Below the pieces are notes generated by a model that was given only the letters and a program-made list of their open reading frames with translations, had not been told where the DNA came from and made no database searches. Shown here piece after piece: positions 28,009 to 37,211 of a DNA stretch of 64,000 bases. The translations under genes and the position numbers were made by a program. Source of the DNA: Neobacillus sp. SuZ13 (GTDB taxonomy: Bacteria; Bacillota; Bacilli; Bacillales; Cytobacillaceae); NCBI RefSeq assembly GCF_030123365.1, contig NZ_CP126107.1, forward strand, positions 3,678,001 through 3,742,000, written 5' to 3'. The stretch's first letter is position 1; each line of letters starts with the position of its first letter.

Positions 28009-28410
28009 CTACAATGGAACATTTTTCCCCATCTCTGATTCGGGAAGTCTGTTTAATTGATTAAACTTTAATCCCGATACGATAAATCCCGCTCCTGTGA
28101 AAAGAGCGCCTATGAGTTCAATCATCTTCTGGGCGTCTCCGGAGACACTTGCCGCAGCAAACACGATGGTGCCGATCAATAAAAGATAGCCTGAAATTTG
28201 ATGAAATACCTTCCCTCTAATCATCGAGATTCCAAATAATATCATCCCTATGACAAACAGGAGAGGTCCAAACGTATAAATGGGCTCAGTAAAAGTAGTA
28301 GTAAAAACTTGATCGACTGTTTCCCCTGAAGCTTGTGCCATTTCTACAAAAACAATCGCTGTGACAATGATGTTTCCCACATTTCCTATAATCATAGCAA
28401 AAAGACCCAA
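28009..28410 (-). pseudogene. DUF4386-like membrane protein, 5'-truncated copy
   Basis: 133 codons, nearly identical to residues 67-199 of the intact protein at 34947-35546. Homology stops at base 28410, where unrelated sequence begins, so the first 66 codons, start and ribosome binding site are missing. Several hydrophobic helices remain, but expression is unlikely. Confidence 0.85.
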
Positions 28411-28590
28411 CCAATATCAAAGAACTAATACATGAGATTTGAAACTTTTGAGTGAGGCCCTGTTTCTTAGTGATCTTCCAGATGAATGTCACAATTAATT
28501 TTCTTTAGTAAAGCTTAATTATAAATAGGATGTTTAAATCCATAGTTTTGTGGGTATTGTAATGTAACTAGATTAATAGGAGTTGAGAAA

Positions 28591-28791
28591 ATGGAAAAAC
28601 AAGACCTATTAAATCAAATCACAAATAGTGACGGTAATGTGAAAATATCGTCTATTTCATCCACAGAAGAAGGAGAACATCTAATTAATTTGGCTAAAAC
28701 TTTAGAACATGAAGGAAAAATCGTATTGTTGGAATATTGTATGGAACAGGAACCAGTTTCAGTCTCTTTGAAGACTAAGCTAATTAAATGA
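28591..28791 (+). CDS. Small hypothetical protein
   Basis: 66 aa, acidic, no membrane segment. AGGAG lies 9 bases before the ATG and a strong terminator follows directly, so it is a real single-gene unit. The sequence (SSTEEGEHLINLAKTLEHEG) suggests a small helical protein. No family is recognised. Confidence 0.7.
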   Translation: MEKQDLLNQITNSDGNVKISSISSTEEGEHLINLAKTLEHEGKIVLLEYCMEQEPVSVSLKTKLIK

Positions 28792-28801
28792 TTTAAATTG
28801 C

Positions 28802-28831
28802 CCACTAGGATTTTTCCTAGTGGTTTTTTTT
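28802..28831 (+). terminator. Intrinsic terminator
   Basis: CCACTAGGA/TCCTAGTGG followed by eight T. Confidence 0.85.
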
Positions 28832-28893
28832 ATTATACTGTTATTTTTTTGTAAGCAGGGGTAAACAGTAGAAAATGAACTAGGAGTGGTAGG

Positions 28894-29112
28894 ATGAAAA
28901 ATGTAGAGAGCAGCAAATCACATATAACTAATAAAATGGATCATCCTGAACAATATGAAACATCCAATGAAAGCTTGTTTGATAAATTTGAAAGTGAGAG
29001 AACTGTAGACCCAATACCTATGGAAGACCTAACCGAGGAAAAACAAGAAGAAAAGCATCCGCATGATACAAAAGATACCTCCTCCAGCGTAAAAAAATAT
29101 CGTGGGTTGTAA
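28894..29112 (+). CDS. Small acidic hypothetical protein
   Basis: 72 aa, rich in Glu, Asp, Lys, Ser and His and probably disordered. AGGAGTGGTAGG precedes the ATG. Highly charged small proteins of this kind are common in spore-formers, but no known motif (for example SASP or CotG repeat) is visible. Confidence 0.6.
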   Translation: MKNVESSKSHITNKMDHPEQYETSNESLFDKFESERTVDPIPMEDLTEEKQEEKHPHDTKDTSSSVKKYRGL

Positions 29113-29258
29113 TTTTCATCTGTTAGTCAATGAACCGCTCGTTCATTGACAGTGAGAAATGCTTTTGAATAGATCCCATTAAAAGAAAATATGATAAAAG
29201 TCAATTTATTTTGGGTAATATACAAATATCCAGCTAATTTTCCAAGAAAGAAGGGATT

Positions 29259-29414
29259 ATGTTGATTTGGACAATTGTAGGTTTATTATTATTATTTTGG
29301 GTCATTGGTCTTATATTTCATATTGCCGGAGGACTTATTCATCTCCTACTTGTAGTTGCTGCCGTGGTAATAATTTACAAACTAATTTCAGGTAAGACGA
29401 AAAATAAAGCCTAA
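29259..29414 (+). CDS. lmo0937-family small membrane protein
   Basis: 51 aa, found by translating the region directly. It begins MLIWTIVGLLLLLFWVIGL, has two hydrophobic helices (about 5-20 and 26-40) and ends in a basic tail SGKTKNKA. The glycine-rich turn FHIAGGLIHLLL is typical of the lmo0937 family, whose function is unknown and which is often stress-linked. AAGAAGG precedes the ATG. Confidence 0.8.
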   Translation: MLIWTIVGLLLLFWVIGLIFHIAGGLIHLLLVVAAVVIIYKLISGKTKNKA

Positions 29415-29471
29415 ACACGGCCCTATTTAATACAGGTTGAGCTCAACAGGAATAGTGAGGCAACAACATAA

Positions 29472-29515
29472 AAATGCCAGAAACCTTCATTTAATCGGAG
29501 GGTTTCTGGCATTTT
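29472..29515. terminator. Bidirectional intrinsic terminator
   Basis: AAATGCCAGAAACC/GGTTTCTGGCATTTT ends both the plus-strand small membrane gene and the convergent glgC. Confidence 0.8.
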
Positions 29516-29565
29516 ATATGACTATATTCAAACTTTTTTCGAACTATTTTTTTATAAAACATAAA

Positions 29566-30735
29566 CTACTTTCCTTTTATTTTTTCCATTTTAGTTTTGG
29601 AAATTGTTTGGTTGTTCCCAATTAAAGTAATCTCACTAAATGGATTTGCATCTCCCAGTTTAACACCCGATTCAATGAAAGTATCACTACCCACAATTGT
29701 GCGATTAATCATTGCATTCTCACCTATAAACGTATTTGGTAAAATAACGGAATCCTTTATTACAGCACCTTTACTCACTATGACTCCGTGATAAAGAACT
29801 GAATTCTCCACCTTACCAAATACCTTAGAGCCGTCAGATACTAATGATTGGTAAAGATAAGCTTTTCCGTCCAAATAAAATGGTTGTTGAGAGGTTTCAT
29901 TTGTATAGATCCCCCACTCTTCATGTTGTAAGATGGGATTGGTTTTATAGTAAAGCAAATCCATATTTGCTTCCCACAGGCTTTGAATTGTTCCAACATC
30001 CTTCCAATAACCGTTAAAACGATAAGCATACACCTGATGGTTATCATTAATCATCGCTGGGATAATATCCTTACCAAAATCCTTTGAAGAAAATGGATTT
30101 TCTTCCTCCATTTCTAAATATTTTTTTAATATATTCCAATTAAAAATATAGATTCCCATCGAGGCCAAATTGGATTTCGGTTGGTGTGGTTTTTCTTCAA
30201 AATTCAGAATTCTTTTTGTGTCAATATTTATGTTCAAAATGCCAAACCGACTAGCTTCATTCCATGGAACACTAATGACAGAAATAGTGGCGTCGGCTTT
30301 TGTTACTTGGTGCTGTTCAAGCATTTTTCTGTAATCCATTTTATAAATGTGGTCACCTGCAATAACGAGAACATACTCTGGGTTATAACTTTCAATATAG
30401 CTTAGGTTTTGGTATAAAGCATGGGCCGTTCCTTCATACCACCTTCCACCGTTTTCACTTTGGAAAGGTGGAAGAATCGTGACGCCGCCTTCTTTTCGAG
30501 CTAAGTCCCAGTGCTTTCCATCTCCGATATAATTTTGAAGAGTGTGAGGTTGATACTGTGTCAAAACACCAACTGTATCAATCCCCGAATTGCGGCAATT
30601 GCTTAATGGAAAATCAATAATTCGATATTTTCCACCGAACGGTACGGCTGGTTTTGCTGTTTTTGTGGTCAAATCTTTTAATCTAGTTCCTCTGCCGCCT
30701 GCCAAAAGCATGGCAATACATTGTCTTGTTGTCAT
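29566..30735 (-). CDS. glgC: Glucose-1-phosphate adenylyltransferase
   Basis: 389 aa, full length for bacterial GlgC. The N-terminal GGRGTRL is the nucleotide-binding signature, [15 protein letters not shown] the catalytic loop, and [12 protein letters not shown] and [11 protein letters not shown] are further conserved sites. The C-terminal part is a left-handed beta-helix. It makes ADP-glucose from ATP and glucose-1-phosphate for glycogen synthesis. TAGGAGG precedes the ATG. In Bacillus glgC usually sits with glgB, glgD, glgA and glgP; here it stands alone next to a lipid kinase. Confidence 0.95.
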   Translation of the reverse strand: MTTRQCIAMLLAGGRGTRLKDLTTKTAKPAVPFGGKYRIIDFPLSNCRNSGIDTVGVLTQYQPHTLQNYIGDGKHWDLARKEGGVTILPPFQSENGGRWYEGTAHALYQNLSYIESYNPEYVLVIAGDHIYKMDYRKMLEQHQVTKADATISVISVPWNEASRFGILNINIDTKRILNFEEKPHQPKSNLASMGIYIFNWNILKKYLEMEEENPFSSKDFGKDIIPAMINDNHQVYAYRFNGYWKDVGTIQSLWEANMDLLYYKTNPILQHEEWGIYTNETSQQPFYLDGKAYLYQSLVSDGSKVFGKVENSVLYHGVIVSKGAVIKDSVILPNTFIGENAMINRTIVGSDTFIESGVKLGDANPFSEITLIGNNQTISKTKMEKIKGK

Positions 30736-30806
30736 AGTCTCCCTCCTATTAAAAAATTTTTCTATATTATATACGTTCCCCTTTAAAGGTTTTTTAAACT
30801 AACAAC

Positions 30807-31724
30807 TCAATAAAACTCACGTTTTTCATTTGGTTTTATCATGTAAAGATGATGTTTAAGAACAGTAATATGACTTGGCGTCTTGGTATACACTTCTCCA
30901 TCCATATCTGCATCCATTTCCGCTTCTGTATAAATGGAGATTGATTTTCCAGAGTAATGGTTCATTTCCTGGCTTAACTCATTATTTTGAATAGTAATAT
31001 CAGTCGTGAAAAGTTCTTTCAACAGCGTCAAGTTTGTATGTTTGATGATAAATACATCTGCAACCCCATCATTATAACTGATTGCTTTAAAAGGCATCAT
31101 ATTTGTTCCTAAGTAATTCCCGTTGGCGATAAAAATCAATAGCGCCTCTCCTTGCATTCTTTCCCCATCGATATCTAATGTATATTTAAATGGATCCATA
31201 TTTTTCATGGTCCTGATTGCACTGAGCAAATAACTAATCTTACCAAAATGTTCCTTTTGTGTTTGTTTAATATTATTGGAGGTTTCTGCGATTAGACCGG
31301 TGCCCCAAAAGTTTAAACAGAATTGTTCATCCACTTTGAGAACATCCACAGGTATACTTTCACCATTGATGATTTGCTCCGCTGCTATAGCGATATCCTG
31401 GTCAACATTTAAGGTCCTTGAAAAATCATTACAGGTACCAGCAGGCAGTATACCTATCATCGGACGATGATCCAGTTTTGACAATCCATTGACACATTCA
31501 TGGATCGTACCATCTCCACCAAGGATAATCACCAGATCAACATCCGGTCCATATAGCTGACAAAGCTCCTTTGCATGGTTGATTCTTTGTGTTTGTATAA
31601 TCATTAAATTTGAAATACCGGAAGACAGAATCGGGACAGAAACCCCGAGAGCCTGTTTAATATCCTTTTGTCCGGCATTTCCGTTATAAATTAATAGTGC
31701 TCGTTCGTATCGGATATAAATCAC
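30807..31724 (-). CDS. Diacylglycerol/lipid kinase (YegS/BmrU family)
   Basis: 305 aa. The diacylglycerol kinase catalytic domain shows IILGGDGTIHECVNGL and GILPAGTCNDFSRTL, the two nucleotide-binding motifs, and a C-terminal beta-sandwich. It phosphorylates a lipid, probably diacylglycerol, at the membrane. The predicted start is GTG with AGGAA close upstream, and no better start is seen. It follows no operon; glgC lies 71 bases downstream on the same strand. Confidence 0.9.
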   Translation of the reverse strand: MIYIRYERALLIYNGNAGQKDIKQALGVSVPILSSGISNLMIIQTQRINHAKELCQLYGPDVDLVIILGGDGTIHECVNGLSKLDHRPMIGILPAGTCNDFSRTLNVDQDIAIAAEQIINGESIPVDVLKVDEQFCLNFWGTGLIAETSNNIKQTQKEHFGKISYLLSAIRTMKNMDPFKYTLDIDGERMQGEALLIFIANGNYLGTNMMPFKAISYNDGVADVFIIKHTNLTLLKELFTTDITIQNNELSQEMNHYSGKSISIYTEAEMDADMDGEVYTKTPSHITVLKHHLYMIKPNEKREFY

Positions 31725-31739
31725 TTCCTAATTAGCTAT

Positions 31740-32054
31740 TTATTGTTATGTACCCAATTATCGTGGATTCTTTACCTTGAGATTCTACTAATTTAGAATT
31801 CTAAGCAAAACATTATGGTGTAACATGCCTTTTTGAAATAGTTTTTGTCAGTCAGCGATTCTAAATAATAATCATTTTTCCAATTGACCATTTTTTTCGA
31901 GGAATATAAAAACCCCAAAAAAATAGTACGCATTTTAAGTTGGAACATATTGTTCATTAAAGTTTTGAGAATTATATATTAATATAGTATTTATAACCGA
32001 ATTAGGGATTTAGATAGGCAATAACCAAATTAGGGTATTGTACCAGTTTATTTA
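31740..32054. other. AT-rich gene-free stretch
   Basis: No gene or clear signal. The promoter of the lipid kinase should lie at the left. I looked here for the domain V/VI end of the intron fragment and did not find one. Confidence 0.5.
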
Positions 32055-32587
32055 AGTGTTTCCTTTCCTAGTTTCTCAAGTTCATACTCCTAGATGCTAG
32101 AACCCGGATCCCGGCTGCCCTTACGGTGCTTTTGACCGTTTCTTCCCGTAAGACATCGGTCTTCCCCCGTTAGATAAAGGTCGACGCTAAGCATATATCC
32201 CTCGAAACAGCTTCACAGAGGGGCGTAGATTTCGGGACTGCAGTATTCGTTAAATCCTTCTGGCCTCTAGGTTTGCTCGCCACACAGACTGTTCCGACCT
32301 TATTCTCTCAGTGTAGAATAGACCGCCGCGACTTTTACTTCCAAGCAGAACGTGGCTTGTTACCTCCCCACGCATTGGATATACTAGTCATCCGAATTCG
32401 GCCAATTGATGACAGGAGACTTTCACTCCTTAAGATTCTCAGCCTTGACGGCTGCTCCACCTAACTGTCTACGCTTAAAGACTATAGTTATCTATAGTCC
32501 TCCAAGACTCGCTACGAGCGAATGGCTAGTTCTTACTCGACGGGAATCCCACCCGCTATATGACACGACCTATGCTCGGCCGCACAC
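32055..32587 (-). mobile_element. Group II intron 5' fragment (no maturase, no domain V)
   Basis: A 530-base island that is GC-richer than its surroundings and does not code on either strand. Read on the minus strand it begins GTGTGCGGCC, matching the GTGYG intron start, and is packed with short hairpins: GACTATAG-ATAA-CTATAGTC, CAGCC/GGCTG, AGGAG-TGAAAGT-CTCCT and GACCG/CGGTC. The order of elements resembles the domain I region of bacterial group II introns. No reverse transcriptase reading frame and no domain V hairpin follow, so it is a truncated relic. Another large structured RNA is a possible alternative. Confidence 0.55.
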
Positions 32588-33306
32588 CTGCCCCTTTAAT
32601 TGAAAAATATCTCTCTTAATTTTAAAAAATATTCACCAAACCATTTTTATGAATATTAAAATCAGTAAAGCGTTTGTCTACCTTTTTAACATTCAAAGTA
32701 GCAGAGTGACACAAACTTCTGTCAACCTTTTAAAAGCAGTGCGAATTACCTTGAAACTTTAACCCCAATTTCCTAAATAATCCCTTCAAATCAACAAAAA
32801 GAAGCAGTCTAATTCCTATGCAATTTAGACTGCTAATTAGTTTTTTTTATGTTTTGTACTCGATAACAGAACCCGTTACCTTTTTAGGAGCTTGGCTTTA
32901 ATAATCAGCACTTGTCCCATTCAACTTTATTCTGAGTGCATATGTAATTATTAAGCCCACCAGACATACATAATTACCTCAGAAATGGCGTTTCATTTAT
33001 TACGGATTTATGCCCAATTAAGCGGAAGCATCAGACAGGAATTTTTAGGAAGTATTTTTAGCATTAAAATAGCAATGCAGGCGAAAATGTGTTGCTGTTT
33101 TCACTCTTGTTATCAGTTAGTTTAAGTGTATTTCTTCACAATCTTTAGCAAAGCCATCATTTACTAAATATTTTTTTAAATTATTTAGGCTTTTATTTAT
33201 CGAACCAAGACTTTAATCAATAAGAAGAACTTCATCACCTAACATGAATTTTACCAGTTTAAAAATCACATAATATGCGTATAAAAATTTATTTAAGGAG
33301 ATCTCA
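32588..33306. other. Gene-free stretch
   Basis: AT-rich, with no gene found. It holds one terminator-like hairpin (32803-32848) and, at its right end, the leader of the secreted hydrolase gene. Confidence 0.5.
32803..32848 (+). terminator. Terminator-like hairpin
   Basis: AGCAGTCTAA/TTAGACTGCT then AATTAG and eight T. No plus-strand gene lies directly upstream. Confidence 0.55.
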
Positions 33307-34077
33307 ATGAGAAAAATTCTACAGTGTTTCTTTCTATTTTCTTTTGTTGTCAATCTTGATCTTTATTGTTTTCATCAAAATGTAGTTGCAGCACAAACCA
33401 AACCCCTTCCAACACCTGGAATGAAGGTTGATCCAAAGAATACTGCTTTGGTGATCACAGATCCGCAAAATGACTTTTTAAGCCCAAAAGGTGTGGCATG
33501 GAATTTAGTCAAAGACAGTGTTGCTGAAAATCATACGATTGAGAACATTGAATTATTATTAAAAACAGCAAAGGGAAATAATTTCAAAGTGTTTGTGTCC
33601 CCGCATTACTATTATCCCTATGACCAAAAATGGATGTTTGGGGGAGCAATGGAACATTCTATGCACGCCCTTAAAATGTATCAACGAAAAAGTCCATTAT
33701 CGCTTGAAGGCTTTAAAGGTTCTGGTGCGGACTTTCTTGATAGATATAAGCCATATATTGAAGATGGGCAAACCGTAATCACAAGTCCGCATAAAATTTA
33801 CGGACCCGAAGCCAATGACTTGGTTTTGCAACTGCGAAAACAAGGAATTACCCGCGTCATTCTTGCAGGTATGTCTGGGAACCTATGCGTTGAATCCCAT
33901 ATGCGTGAACTAATTGAACAAGGATTTGAAGTGTCTGTGGTTCACGACGCAACAGCTGCTGCAAAAATAAATGATTTAGATGGGGACAAGGCTGCAAAAA
34001 TAAACTTTCGTATGATTGCTAGTGCCTCATGGTCTACAAATGAGACTATAGATAAAATGAAATCAAGTCATAGATAA
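33307..34077 (+). CDS. Secreted isochorismatase-family cysteine hydrolase
   Basis: 256 aa. A signal peptide (MRKILQCFFLFSFVV, with probable cleavage near VVAA at 26-29) precedes an isochorismatase-fold domain. The triad is visible: Asp52 in ITDPQND, Lys163 in SPHKIYG and Cys194 in AGMSGNLCVESH. Family members cleave amides or vinyl ethers (nicotinamide, isochorismate, N-carbamoyl compounds). Most are cytoplasmic, so export is notable. AAGGAG precedes the ATG and a terminator follows. It is a single gene and the substrate is unknown. Confidence 0.85.
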   Translation: MRKILQCFFLFSFVVNLDLYCFHQNVVAAQTKPLPTPGMKVDPKNTALVITDPQNDFLSPKGVAWNLVKDSVAENHTIENIELLLKTAKGNNFKVFVSPHYYYPYDQKWMFGGAMEHSMHALKMYQRKSPLSLEGFKGSGADFLDRYKPYIEDGQTVITSPHKIYGPEANDLVLQLRKQGITRVILAGMSGNLCVESHMRELIEQGFEVSVVHDATAAAKINDLDGDKAAKINFRMIASASWSTNETIDKMKSSHR

Positions 34078-34155
34078 TAGCCGGACAAATATAAAATTAT
34101 CCTAGTCCACTCCACGGAAGTTTCTTTTAATGCAGACTAATTTACCAACAGAAGT

Positions 34156-34197
34156 CCCCCCATGGATGACTAGATCACTTAATTCATCCATGGGGGG
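34156..34197. terminator. Strong hairpin after the secreted hydrolase
   Basis: CCCCCCATGGATGA/TCATCCATGGGGGG, 14 bp. The T-run is poor, but position and stem strength suit a terminator. Confidence 0.6.
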
Positions 34198-34534
34198 GGT
34201 TCAATTATGAAATATTGCCTTTATTCTATAAAACTAATTCACAATTATTAAAGTAGGAGAAAATATAAAAATAGATAAATTTTAGTAAATCTATATTTTT
34301 AATAAAAAAACCTTTGTTAATATCTTTCGAAAGCCCAAAAAGGTTTTACTGCCTAGCTTTGCCAATTTATTTTTCAGAAACATTGGGTGGTATCCCGGTA
34401 CTTCTTCTTGTTCGATATGACTTTATCAAATGTTGAGTTAATATTTCATGTAAACAGGAAAAAAACCTACACCTTTAAGATGTTGGCTTTTAATGATTTC
34501 CACCGGGTTCGAGCTAGAGTCTTGCCCTGTCAAG

Positions 34535-34615
34535 GTAAATGTCCTCTGGTGTCATTTCCTCCGAAACCATTGGATCCATCCAAAAATCAATACGCACTTT
34601 TCTAAACTTTGCCAT
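34535..34615 (-). pseudogene. DnaD-like gene, 5' remnant (copy B)
   Basis: Codons 1-25 or so of the DnaD-like gene (MAKFRKVRIDFW, then PMVSEEMTPED) match the start of the gene at 27628 and then break off into unrelated sequence. The upstream flank is also conserved. It belongs to the duplicated segment. Confidence 0.75.
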
Positions 34616-35341
34616 CCTCAACCACTGCCTTTCTTCTAATAAAGTTCATTCATATTTCATATAGAAAGAAATAAAGAAAAAGGTCATTCGTTTTTCACTA
34701 GAATGGAAATTTTTAATGACACCTTTTCATCACCATGTCCTTGGCGAGGGTTTTAGCTGTAAGCCCTTACTTCGATACTTCTACACTATCGAGATCGGCA
34801 AGGTAAAGCGAACTGCCAAATTTGATTTTTGGAGGCATTTTTTGATGTTTTGGTGATTTTTTAGTGTTTTTTTTTGAGGGCATTAATCTTTCTGAGGTCA
34901 ATAAAAGACAATTAGATGCTTTTTACATAGACATAATTGGGTGTTTCTACAATGGAACATTTTTCCCCATCTCTGATTCGGGAAGTCTGTTTAATTGATT
35001 AAACTTTAATCCGGATAGTATAAATCCCGCTCCTGTGACAAGAGCGCCTATGAGTTCAATCATCTTCTGGGCGTCTCCGGAGACACTTGCCGCAGCAAAT
35101 ACGATAGTGCCGATTAATAAAAGATAGCCTGAAATTCGATGAAATACCTTCCCCCTAATCATCGAGATTCCCAAAAATATCATCCCTAAGACAAACAGGA
35201 GAGGTCCAAACGTATAAATGGGCTCAGTAAAAGTAGAAGTAAAAACTTGATCGACTGTTTCCCCTGAAGCTTGTGCCATTTCTACAAAAACAATCGCTGT
35301 GACAATGATGTTTCCCACATTCCCTATAATCATAGCAAAAA
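34535..35341. repeat. Segmental duplication, copy B
   Basis: It matches 27555-28410 in the same orientation. The intergenic terminator of copy A is only half kept here (TTTGGAGGCATTTTTT remains). Confidence 0.85.
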
Positions 35342-35546
35342 GACCCAACCATCCGTTCCTTTCCCCTTGAATCGAATACAATCCAAAAAAAGCAAAGACA
35401 AGCAGGAAATGAGCCATAAAAACAAGAAACGTACCAGAAATGCTATCATGTTTACCTGCGGCAAGGTTTAAAGAATGCGCCAACACTAGGAGGATTCCAG
35501 AGAGAATGGAAGTAATACGCCCCATCCGAGCAATCGATTGATTCAT
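34947..35546 (-). CDS. DUF4386-like membrane protein, intact copy
   Basis: 199 aa with about six hydrophobic helices and a short polar C-terminus (NRLPESEMGKNVPL). AAGGAGTG precedes the ATG. The pattern of helices is like that of DUF4386-type proteins of unknown function. A 5'-truncated near-copy lies at 28009-28410. Confidence 0.75.
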   Translation of the reverse strand: MNQSIARMGRITSILSGILLVLAHSLNLAAGKHDSISGTFLVFMAHFLLVFAFFGLYSIQGERNGWLGLFAMIIGNVGNIIVTAIVFVEMAQASGETVDQVFTSTFTEPIYTFGPLLFVLGMIFLGISMIRGKVFHRISGYLLLIGTIVFAAASVSGDAQKMIELIGALVTGAGFILSGLKFNQLNRLPESEMGKNVPL

Positions 35547-35966
35547 AATCTTTTACACTCCTTAATAATTTTTTTAGCTAGGTTGCTTTAGGATTGGAAA
35601 AAGGGAAAATGAAAGTGCAGACAGTGTGTAATATCGTGAGGGATTAGTGAAGACTTTACCTTGTGTTAAAATTGTTTTCCTATTTAAAATTTAGAACGAT
35701 AGTTTGAAAATGTAAAGGATATCTTTTCCAAAATTTATGACTCGTTATGAACCTCTGCGTAATTATCGTAATTTTATATAAAATTTTCATTCGTTTATCC
35801 TTACATAATAAATTTAGTTAGCTCCTGTATGAACGTCCCACAGTATTGATTTGAAGAGATAGGATAAACACTAAATATATTTTATTCCATGTTTGTCCAT
35901 TTCTTATAATGCTTGTTTAACATATTTTAAATTATATTCAAAACCTACGTTTAATTGGAGGCTCTT
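35547..35966. other. AT-rich intergenic stretch
   Basis: No gene or repeat seen. It should contain the promoters of the two diverging genes at its ends. Confidence 0.45.
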
Positions 35967-36206
35967 ATGTCTAATCAAATTAATATTTTCAACCTGCACG
36001 TAAACGGGATGGCACAAAATGCAAGTATTAATATAGGAAGAACCTTACACAATAGCCATACTGCAAACTTAAAATTATTTGGTGCTAATTTTTCAATGGG
36101 AGATTTTTCACCTGCTAAATCCATAATTATTACCGTGATTCAAAATTCCGATATAAGTGATCAAGGACAAAATGAAAACCCATCTTCATCAGACAAAAGT
36201 CAATGA
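35967..36206 (+). CDS. GerPA/GerPF-like small spore protein
   Basis: 79 aa from an ATG with GGAGG 6 bases upstream. The core (INIFNLHVNGMAQNASINIG, then HNSHTANLKLFGANFSMGDFSP) has the Asn/Ser/Gly-rich beta style of GerPA/GerPF-type spore germination proteins, which sit in the spore coat and help germinants pass. It is not in a gerP operon here. The assignment is by pattern only. Confidence 0.5.
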   Translation: MSNQINIFNLHVNGMAQNASINIGRTLHNSHTANLKLFGANFSMGDFSPAKSIIITVIQNSDISDQGQNENPSSSDKSQ

Positions 36207-36328
36207 TGGTTCTAGACCCAGACTTTGTAATAACTCCTTTGCAAATTCCTTATCCTTTGGCGAACAGTGACTGTCATTGTTTGCCTGGTGGACTTTCTAC
36301 AATATTAACAGGGAACAATGTTAAAGAA

Positions 36329-36360
36329 GCACAGAGCATAATTGAGCCCTGTGCATTTTT
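36329..36360 (+). terminator. Intrinsic terminator
   Basis: GCACAGAGC/GCCCTGTGC with one mismatch, followed by ATTTTTC. Confidence 0.6.
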
Positions 36361-36393
36361 CATTTCTTTTCGCCATTATTCTATTAAAAAGGA

Positions 36394-36714
36394 CTAGCTG
36401 ATTCCAGGAAATCTCATTTTTAAGCGTTTGTTGATCGGCACACCGAGCTCCTTTTCCAGACGACGTTTCATCATATTGGCAATATGCTTGGCATTTTTAA
36501 GGAAATCGTGCTCCACGAAGTTTGAATGTACTCCCAGTAGGTGCCTTTCAGGCATCTCTATGGAAAAAACGAGTGGCAGAAATCCTGCCCAACCCGACAT
36601 TTTTGCAAAATGAAGCATTACGTCGGTTTTACCCATCGATGATCTGGCGACGAGAATCCTCACTTCCCACTTAATAAAAAGGACCACTGGCCTAGTAACA
36701 CTAAGTCCATGCAT
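36394..36714 (-). pseudogene. DnaB-like helicase fragment (rearranged copy)
   Basis: The stretch VARSSMGKTDVMLHFAKMSG and on to FSIEMPER matches the Walker A region of the intact DnaB-like helicase (25386-26618). Before and after it the sequence is unrelated. It lies upstream of the copy-B DnaD remnant instead of downstream, so the second module has been rearranged as well as truncated. Confidence 0.75.
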
Positions 36715-36763
36715 TTGCGTGTTCCTTTCAAATTACATTGTTATAGATATGATAGAACAGATG

Positions 36764-36784
36764 TGTTATAATATATATAGAACA
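36764..36784. promoter_or_regulatory. Operator/promoter of the GntR unit
   Basis: A 21-bp imperfect palindrome, TGTTATA at one end and TAGAACA at the other, overlaps a -10-like TATAAT (36767-36772) just upstream of the regulator gene. ATAGAACAGAT occurs twice here (36752 and 36776). This suits autorepression by a YtrA-type regulator. Confidence 0.5.
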
Positions 36785-36801
36785 GATTGGAGGGAAGTAA
36801 C

Positions 36802-37194
36802 ATGATTATTCAAATTGAACCTGATTCCGATATTCCCATTTACCAACAAATCACCAATCAAATCATCGAAGGAATCGCTAGAGGAATGATTCAGCCAGGT
36901 GACTCCCTGCCGTCTGTAAGGGCTTTTGCATCAGACCTTGGCGTAAACATGCATACAGTTAATAAAAGCTATCACCAATTAGAGAAAAAGGGAATCATCC
37001 GCATAGCCCCTAAATCAGGAGCAGTGATCTCTTCCCCACAAGATTTCAATGAATCTTCAAGCGATAGATTAAAGGATGAATATAAAACACTTATCGCAGA
37101 ATCTCTTGTAGTAGGAATGTCCAATGAGCAAATTCATCAACTTGTCACTTCTATTATTGAAGATTTAAGGAAAAGCAATAAAAATCTCATGTAA
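36802..37194 (+). CDS. GntR-family regulator, YtrA subfamily
   Basis: 130 aa from an ATG with GGAGGG upstream. The N-terminal winged helix (IPIYQQITNQIIEGIARG, then LPSVRAFASDLGVNMHTVNKSY) is typical GntR, and the short C-terminal helical dimerization part marks the YtrA type. Such regulators usually repress their own operon, which encodes a membrane protein or ABC transporter. It is 17 bases before the DUF1648 gene and probably controls it. Confidence 0.85.
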   Translation: MIIQIEPDSDIPIYQQITNQIIEGIARGMIQPGDSLPSVRAFASDLGVNMHTVNKSYHQLEKKGIIRIAPKSGAVISSPQDFNESSSDRLKDEYKTLIAESLVVGMSNEQIHQLVTSIIEDLRKSNKNLM

Positions 37195-37211
37195 CAAGGA
37201 GGCGTATAACT

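Larger units (their letters stand above)
27555..28410. repeat. Segmental duplication, copy A
   Basis: From the first codons of the DnaD-like gene through the intergenic region to the membrane-protein gene this segment matches 34535-35341 in the same orientation, with roughly 10 percent differences by eye and some indels. The membrane gene is complete in copy B only, and the DnaD gene in copy A only. Confidence 0.85.

Noticed and set aside
32273..32603. Two plus-strand open frames of 63 and 65 codons
   Set aside because: They lie inside the structured RNA island, have no ribosome binding site and odd composition; they are antisense to the intron-like RNA.
36203..36397. 64-codon plus-strand open frame after the GerPA-like gene
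   Set aside because: It runs through the terminator and shows no protein-like pattern; probably chance.
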